DNA of 40,459 nucleotides, taken from assembly GCA_013214285.1 (NCBI GenBank), contig JABSPW010000011.1:1-40459 (forward strand), written 5' to 3'. The position numbers and the translations under genes were made by a program. Source of the stretch: Halioglobus sp. GTDB lineage: Bacteria; Pseudomonadota; Gammaproteobacteria; Pseudomonadales; Halieaceae. Positions 36,090-40,459 of this stretch are shown piece by piece. The notes beneath the pieces were generated by a model. That model worked only from the letters and a program-made list of their open reading frames with translations, was not told the origin of the DNA and did not search any database. Each line of letters starts with the position of its first letter. The stretch's first letter is position 1.

Positions 36090-37472
36090 ATGATTCGAGC
36101 AGTGACCTACCTGTTATTGAGCAGCCTCGCCTGTTTTGTCTCCGCAGAGGACGACTTGGGTCCGCGTCAGGTCATCCTAGTCATCGGCGATGGGATGGAC
36201 GACCAGCAGATCACTATCGCTCGGAACTATCTGGCGGGCGCATCGGGGCAACTGCTGCTCGATCGAATGCCATTGCGTGCCTCTGTGCAAGTGCTGGCAG
36301 TGGAAGACAAGGAGCAGGGTGCGCCCGTCTATGTATCCGACTCGGCAAATACGGCGACCGCCATGGCGACCGGCACCATCACCAGCCGCGGCCGCATCGC
36401 CACGGCACCGGGCACAGATAAGGACATTACTACCATTGTAGAGCTTGCGACAGCAGCAGGCCTGCGCTCAGGGTTGGTCACCACAGCCAGCGTCACAGAC
36501 GCGACCGCAGCGGCATTTGCCACACATGTCAGCTCGCGCCGTTGTGAAGATCCCGACCATATGCAGGACGTCACTGTCTATGGTTTCAATATCGCGGATT
36601 GCAGCGAGGACCTAAAGGCAAACGGTGGCCCCGGTTCGGTTGCAGAGCAACTAGCAGAGTCGGCACTCGACGTTCTGCTTGGCGGCGGCCGCAGACGCTT
36701 TGCCCCAATTGTCGAAGGCGGCACTATCTCTGTAGAAGAGCTGGCCGACCAGAATGGCTTCCACCTCGTCACCAACACTGCGGAGCTGCTGAGCGCCAAA
36801 CCCAATGGTAAGCTGCTCGGTCTATTTGCTCCCGGCAACCTGCCCGTGCGCCTGCAGGGTGAAAACAAAAGAATCGCCGAGGACCCTAAGCGCAGCTGGC
36901 TCAATCACCTGCACCCCTACTTAGGCAGCGTGCAGCTGCCTGAACCTATGGGCTGCGAACCCAACCCCGATTTCGAGGGTACCCCCACCCTGAAACAAAT
37001 GACCGAGACCGCCCTCGCGCACCTGAGCCATAACAACGACAGCGGATTCTTCCTGATGATCGAATCCGCATCCATCGACAAGCAGGCCCACGAGCGCAAG
37101 CCCTGCGGATCCATTGGAGAGATGGCACAATTGGAGGCAGCGCTCGGCAGCATCCTCGAATTTGCCGCGAGGCAGCCCCGCACACTGGTAGTGGTCACTG
37201 CAGACCACGCTCAAGTCGCGCAGTTGATTCCAGACCAAAGCCTATTTGAAAAATATCCGATTCCGGCAGCCACTCCCGGCAAACTGGCCCGCATTAAGAC
37301 TCCGGAGGGCGCACACATGGCGGTCAACTTCGCGACGACTAATTTTATGATGGAGGAACACGCCGGCACGGCAGTGCCGCTATTTAGCAATGAAGAGGGA
37401 CTGGGCCGCATCCCCCCCTTTTTGCAACAACCACAATTGTTCCAGATCATGCGCACTTACCTGGGTATATAA
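36090..37472 (+). CDS. Exported alkaline phosphatase (PhoA-type)
   Basis: From ATG 36090 this is 460 residues with a Sec signal peptide (about 1-19, ending FVSA), so it acts in the periplasm or outside. Family marks are VILVIGDGMDDQQ (metal Asp), YVSDSANTATAMATG with the nucleophilic Ser of DSA, ESASIDKQAH near the end of the core, VTADHAQ, and EEHAGTAVPLF for the last metal histidine. It hydrolyses phosphate monoesters. Starts at 36066 or even 35928 are in frame; 36090 gives the cleanest signal peptide and has GGA nearby, but 36066 cannot be excluded. It is divergent from glnK-amtB and its stop lies 10 bases from the convergent gspB stop. Confidence 0.88.
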   Translation: MIRAVTYLLLSSLACFVSAEDDLGPRQVILVIGDGMDDQQITIARNYLAGASGQLLLDRMPLRASVQVLAVEDKEQGAPVYVSDSANTATAMATGTITSRGRIATAPGTDKDITTIVELATAAGLRSGLVTTASVTDATAAAFATHVSSRRCEDPDHMQDVTVYGFNIADCSEDLKANGGPGSVAEQLAESALDVLLGGGRRRFAPIVEGGTISVEELADQNGFHLVTNTAELLSAKPNGKLLGLFAPGNLPVRLQGENKRIAEDPKRSWLNHLHPYLGSVQLPEPMGCEPNPDFEGTPTLKQMTETALAHLSHNNDSGFFLMIESASIDKQAHERKPCGSIGEMAQLEAALGSILEFAARQPRTLVVVTADHAQVAQLIPDQSLFEKYPIPAATPGKLARIKTPEGAHMAVNFATTNFMMEEHAGTAVPLFSNEEGLGRIPPFLQQPQLFQIMRTYLGI

Positions 37473-37482
37473 CAGGGATAAG

Positions 37483-38352
37483 CTACAGATTAATCCAGCT
37501 GTTGAGTGATCGCAGTCGGAACTGCGTCCCACGGTAGTCCAAAACCACCGAGTTACGCAAAATTTCCTCCACCTTGACTCCCGGGACAGGACTCCCGCCG
37601 ACCCGCAAAGTCTTACCGTTCAGGGTCACCCGTGATTGGGCTGTATCACTGGCATAATCGTGTTTTTGGTAGTATAGCGTGGGTATTTCATTCTTTGCTT
37701 GCTGGGACAGAGTCGCTATGTAGGGCACTGGATGGTCATCCAGCTCGGCACTCCCTATTTCTGCCTGCGCGCGTTCAAGAACCTTCTCGATATCCAATGG
37801 TTGTTCCTCACGCACCTCTGCTGCAGGCGCGGGCGCTTGTGCCACTGTGCGTTCGCGATAAAGTCGGGCGACCGCTGTGTCAGCTGTCGCAGGCTTGGGT
37901 TCGGGTTCGGGCTTGAGCGCAACCACCGGCTCTTGCACTGGCGCTATCTCCGACACCGCGAGCGATCTATCCTTTGGTGTCGGCACTGGCTCTAGGATTT
38001 TGGTCGACTTATCAGTGACGCTAACCAAGGCAGGCTGGGTTGAGGTCTCCGCATGATATTCACGTGCCTCGGCACGGGCCTTCAGCTCGGTCGTAATAGA
38101 GGTAGCCGCGCTACCGATATTCTCGGTAAGTTCAGCGACAGGGGATCCAGCATCGGACGGTATGGCTGGGTCGGTTGCGACTAGCCGCCACAGAAACCAG
38201 CATAACAGCACAAGCACCATAACGCCGATCACCCAGGGGATGTACTGCTGCACATCAGCGCTGATTGACTCTACAGCGTGCTCACTATCGAGATTTGGCA
38301 CATCCCCCGTCGAACCTCGTGACCGGTTTAGCGCATCAAGAATCAACGACAT
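37483..38352 (-). CDS. gspB: General secretion pathway protein GspB
   Basis: A 289-residue protein with the GspB start MSLILDALNRS, one transmembrane helix (about 38-58), a long Pro/Ala/Glu-rich periplasmic linker, and the C-terminal T2SSB domain (about 205-289) with NEIPTLYYQKHDYA, VTLNGKTLRVGG and VEEILRNSVVLDYRG. With the ATPase GspA it helps assemble the type II secretion secretin in peptidoglycan. ATG 38352 is chosen over an in-frame GTG at 38358 because AGGAAGGGG stands just upstream. It follows gspA by 38 bases. Confidence 0.85.
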   Translation of the reverse strand: MSLILDALNRSRGSTGDVPNLDSEHAVESISADVQQYIPWVIGVMVLVLLCWFLWRLVATDPAIPSDAGSPVAELTENIGSAATSITTELKARAEAREYHAETSTQPALVSVTDKSTKILEPVPTPKDRSLAVSEIAPVQEPVVALKPEPEPKPATADTAVARLYRERTVAQAPAPAAEVREEQPLDIEKVLERAQAEIGSAELDDHPVPYIATLSQQAKNEIPTLYYQKHDYASDTAQSRVTLNGKTLRVGGSPVPGVKVEEILRNSVVLDYRGTQFRLRSLNSWINL

Positions 38353-38390
38353 GCCCACCCCTTCCTAGTAAAGACAGCATAAAACATAAC

Positions 38391-40124
38391 TCACTCCTTC
38401 TGAACTTCAACGTCAGTATCCATGAGCCATTGTCTGGCCTGCTCCGCCGTGATGTGAAAACCGAGCTGTTTGTTCAAATTGAGCAGCGTCTGCAAACCAA
38501 TCATGCCGTCGTCGATCAAAGCGTGTTCACGCTGAAACAGTAGAACACGCTCCCGCAGTATATGATTGAAGACCTGATCCGCTAAAGGCTCAGATTGACC
38601 ATCGAGCTGCGCAAACCATCTGGCTACTGACGCCACCGCGGCGTCCTCCTCTCCCAGTGACAAGCTCTCTTCAAAGCCCTGGGGAACGCGCCAGAGGAAA
38701 CGATAGCGGCCGGTCCAGTAAGGGGCGAGTTCAGCCAGACTGACCTGCGCCACACCTTGTTTGGACAGCACCCAGGCGCGCGAGCCCTCCATACCCAATA
38801 ACAGAACTTCGGCGGAGAAACGTTCTGGAGAAACCGCATCCAACGACAAAGGCCGATCAATATCCGCCAGTTCATCCCAGGTCCAGGCCATACCCTCAAA
38901 ACAGGAGACACCACCACCCACCTCTCGCTGACAGGGCGAATCTGGAACCGGAGCCTCGGAGTAAAGCTTCCAGATATAGGAGAGGCTGGACCCTGTCGGC
39001 AACATCACACTGGCCATCGATGCGGTGGCTACCGATGGCGATACCGCCAAGGGCGCTGCTTCCGGTGCCTTCACTACCTGGATATCTCGCGAGTCTTCAG
39101 CAGGGGAAAATACCGTCGCCGTTTGCGTTACCGGGCCACTTACCGGCGCAATAGCCGCGGTAGACTCGAGCGCTGTTGTCACGCTGCCTGCCGCCGCAGG
39201 TGCTGCGGGAACGACGGCGTGATTCCCCAGCAACCAACCTGCAATCCAGACGCACAGCCCTGCCACTCCTGCAATAGCAAACCATTTCCAGTTGGGGGTC
39301 AGGGTATAGGGTTCGCCGAGCACCTCGCTAGCGGCCTGCTTCAGCATGGATTGATCGACTCGCGACTTGTTGCGGCCATATGCACCCAACAGAAGACGAT
39401 CACAAAGAACATTAATCAGGCGTGGGATACCTCTAGTCGCCTTGTGGATACCTCGCACAAGGGCGCTACCGAAAATGACTCTTTCCGGGCTCATGCCTGC
39501 CACTTGAAGCCGATGGCGAATGTAGGCGCCGGTCTCCTCCAGGTTCAGCGGCTCGAGGTTATAGCGCGCGGTAATGCGTTGATTAAGCTGCCGCAACTCC
39601 GGGCGCGCCAACATCTCCGCCAATTCCGGCTGTCCGATCAGGATGATCTGCAGCAGCTTCTCGCTATTTGTTTCAAGGTTTGTCAACAGCCTGATCTGTT
39701 CCAGAACCTCAAAATCCAGATGTTGTGCCTCATCGATAAGCAGGACGGTGCGCCGCCCTCGCATATGGTTCTCTAGCAGGAAATGCTGCAGATCGTCCGT
39801 CAGCGATTTTAAGGTGTGCCGCTGTCTGTCGTAGCGCACACCCAATTCATCACAGACGCTGGCCAACAACTCCTTCGCATTTAGCGCTGGGTTGAGAATG
39901 ATCGCCACATCCGTATCGGGAGGCAGTTGCTCCAACAAGCAGCGATTAATGGTCGTTTTACCGGTACCGACCTCGCCGGTCAGAAGGATAAAACCACCCC
40001 CAGCGCCAACCCCATACAACAGGTGCGCCAACGCATCCCGATGGCGGGGACTCATGAAAAGGTAGCGGGGATTGACCGCTATCGAGAAGGGCGCTTCGTT
40101 CAGCCCAAAGTACTGGTAATACAT
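38391..40124 (-). CDS. gspA: GspA/ExeA-type AAA ATPase
   Basis: A 577-residue protein. The ExeA start YYQYFGLNEAPFS is followed by Walker A GEVGTGKT (50-57) and Walker B TVLLIDEAQHL (126-136), the sensor GQPEL (164-168), and an arginine-rich RGIPRLINVLCDR region. One transmembrane helix lies at about 281-299, then a variable Ala/Pro/Ser-rich linker, and a C-terminal peptidoglycan-binding-like domain with ALIDDGMIGLQTLLNLN near the end. With GspB it opens or remodels peptidoglycan for the type II secretin. The upstream ribosome site is weak. No other gsp genes occur in the window. Confidence 0.9.
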   Translation of the reverse strand: MYYQYFGLNEAPFSIAVNPRYLFMSPRHRDALAHLLYGVGAGGGFILLTGEVGTGKTTINRCLLEQLPPDTDVAIILNPALNAKELLASVCDELGVRYDRQRHTLKSLTDDLQHFLLENHMRGRRTVLLIDEAQHLDFEVLEQIRLLTNLETNSEKLLQIILIGQPELAEMLARPELRQLNQRITARYNLEPLNLEETGAYIRHRLQVAGMSPERVIFGSALVRGIHKATRGIPRLINVLCDRLLLGAYGRNKSRVDQSMLKQAASEVLGEPYTLTPNWKWFAIAGVAGLCVWIAGWLLGNHAVVPAAPAAAGSVTTALESTAAIAPVSGPVTQTATVFSPAEDSRDIQVVKAPEAAPLAVSPSVATASMASVMLPTGSSLSYIWKLYSEAPVPDSPCQREVGGGVSCFEGMAWTWDELADIDRPLSLDAVSPERFSAEVLLLGMEGSRAWVLSKQGVAQVSLAELAPYWTGRYRFLWRVPQGFEESLSLGEEDAAVASVARWFAQLDGQSEPLADQVFNHILRERVLLFQREHALIDDGMIGLQTLLNLNKQLGFHITAEQARQWLMDTDVEVQKE

Positions 40125-40189
40125 ACAATAGCCCGCAATTGAGCTAAACGCCCCGGTCTGCTGGCATTATGCCCAAAGGTTGGGGACAG

Positions 40190-40459
40190 TCAATCGTCAT
40201 ACCTGGAAAGAAAAGCCGATTGCCGAGCAAGCGCATCGCGATGTACGCCTTCATCGCTCAGCGCAACCCACTCCGCACCGGTATCAAAGCCATGACCGAC
40301 GCCCTCATACACGGTCCAGTCTTCAGGTTGTCCTGCTTGCAACTGCCGGCGAGCCTCCTCCGTACAGGGTTCATGGGGTGTAATCAGCGCCTGACCGGCA
40401 AACACGAGACCCAGGCTATCGATGAGTTCAGCTACGGTGTTTCCGACCGCGGGGCCTCC
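40190..40459 (-). CDS. C-terminal part of a dienelactone-hydrolase-like alpha/beta hydrolase (5' end cut by window edge)
   Basis: The last 89 residues of a longer protein; the frame is open to the window edge. The ending carries YEGVGHGFD, where the histidine would be the catalytic His of a dienelactone-hydrolase-type fold, and a helical tail (DALARQSAFLSRY). The nucleophile and the acid lie outside the window, so the family call is tentative; another small alpha/beta hydrolase is possible. It lies upstream of gspA on the same strand with a 65-base gap. Confidence 0.55.
   Translation of the reverse strand, partial: GGPAVGNTVAELIDSLGLVFAGQALITPHEPCTEEARRQLQAGQPEDWTVYEGVGHGFDTGAEWVALSDEGVHRDALARQSAFLSRYDD

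Overview
The window looks like chromosomal DNA from a free-living, aerobic, probably marine gammaproteobacterium of the Halieaceae/OM60-NOR5 type. This is an inference from the gene mix (fatty-acid and acyl-CoA catabolism, an RND pump, GspAB, glnK-amtB, a cytochrome/copper monooxygenase lipoprotein), moderately high GC and dense short operons; no rRNA or taxonomic marker is present. I see no tRNA, rRNA, CRISPR array, insertion sequence, integrase or prophage gene.

Layout. 1-1372 (-): 3'-truncated diheme cytochrome c / type II copper monooxygenase lipoprotein. 1724-6215 (+): kinase-like phosphotransferase, crotonase, thiolase and acyl-CoA dehydrogenase, which together resemble the vertebrate ACAD10/11 fusion split into genes plus beta-oxidation partners. 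6200-10153: SGNH hydrolase (-), di-iron fatty acid hydroxylase (+), patatin-like phospholipase (-). 10154-14310 (+): RND adaptor and permease behind a probable operator. 14374-15576 (+): iron-type alcohol dehydrogenase. 15805-18287 (-): TesB thioesterase and an acyl-CoA ligase.

18438-24426 (+): the most striking block. A DUF1445 protein, pxpA, pxpB, pxpC, a DUF4392 protein, a D-amino-acid transaminase and an alanine racemase lie head to tail with tiny gaps or overlaps. DUF1445 and DUF4392 are the two halves of the mammalian mitochondrial D-glutamate cyclase, and PxpABC is the prokaryotic 5-oxoprolinase. The block reads as a route that interconverts D-Ala, D-Glu, 5-oxoproline and L-Glu, perhaps for peptidoglycan-derived or seawater D-amino acids. 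A further acyl-CoA ligase follows (24498-26012) and seems to start at a rare ATT codon.

26009-33087: AI-2E family membrane protein (-), aconitase, a TylF-like methyltransferase and a DUF3604 protein (+). 33119-35813 (-): glnK-amtB, a clear intrinsic terminator, then an epoxide-hydrolase-like alpha/beta hydrolase. 36090-37472 (+): exported alkaline phosphatase. 37483-40124 (-): GspA-GspB pair. 40190-40459 (-): C-terminal end of a dienelactone-hydrolase-like protein that runs off the window.

All functional calls rest on motif recognition by eye; no database search was run.
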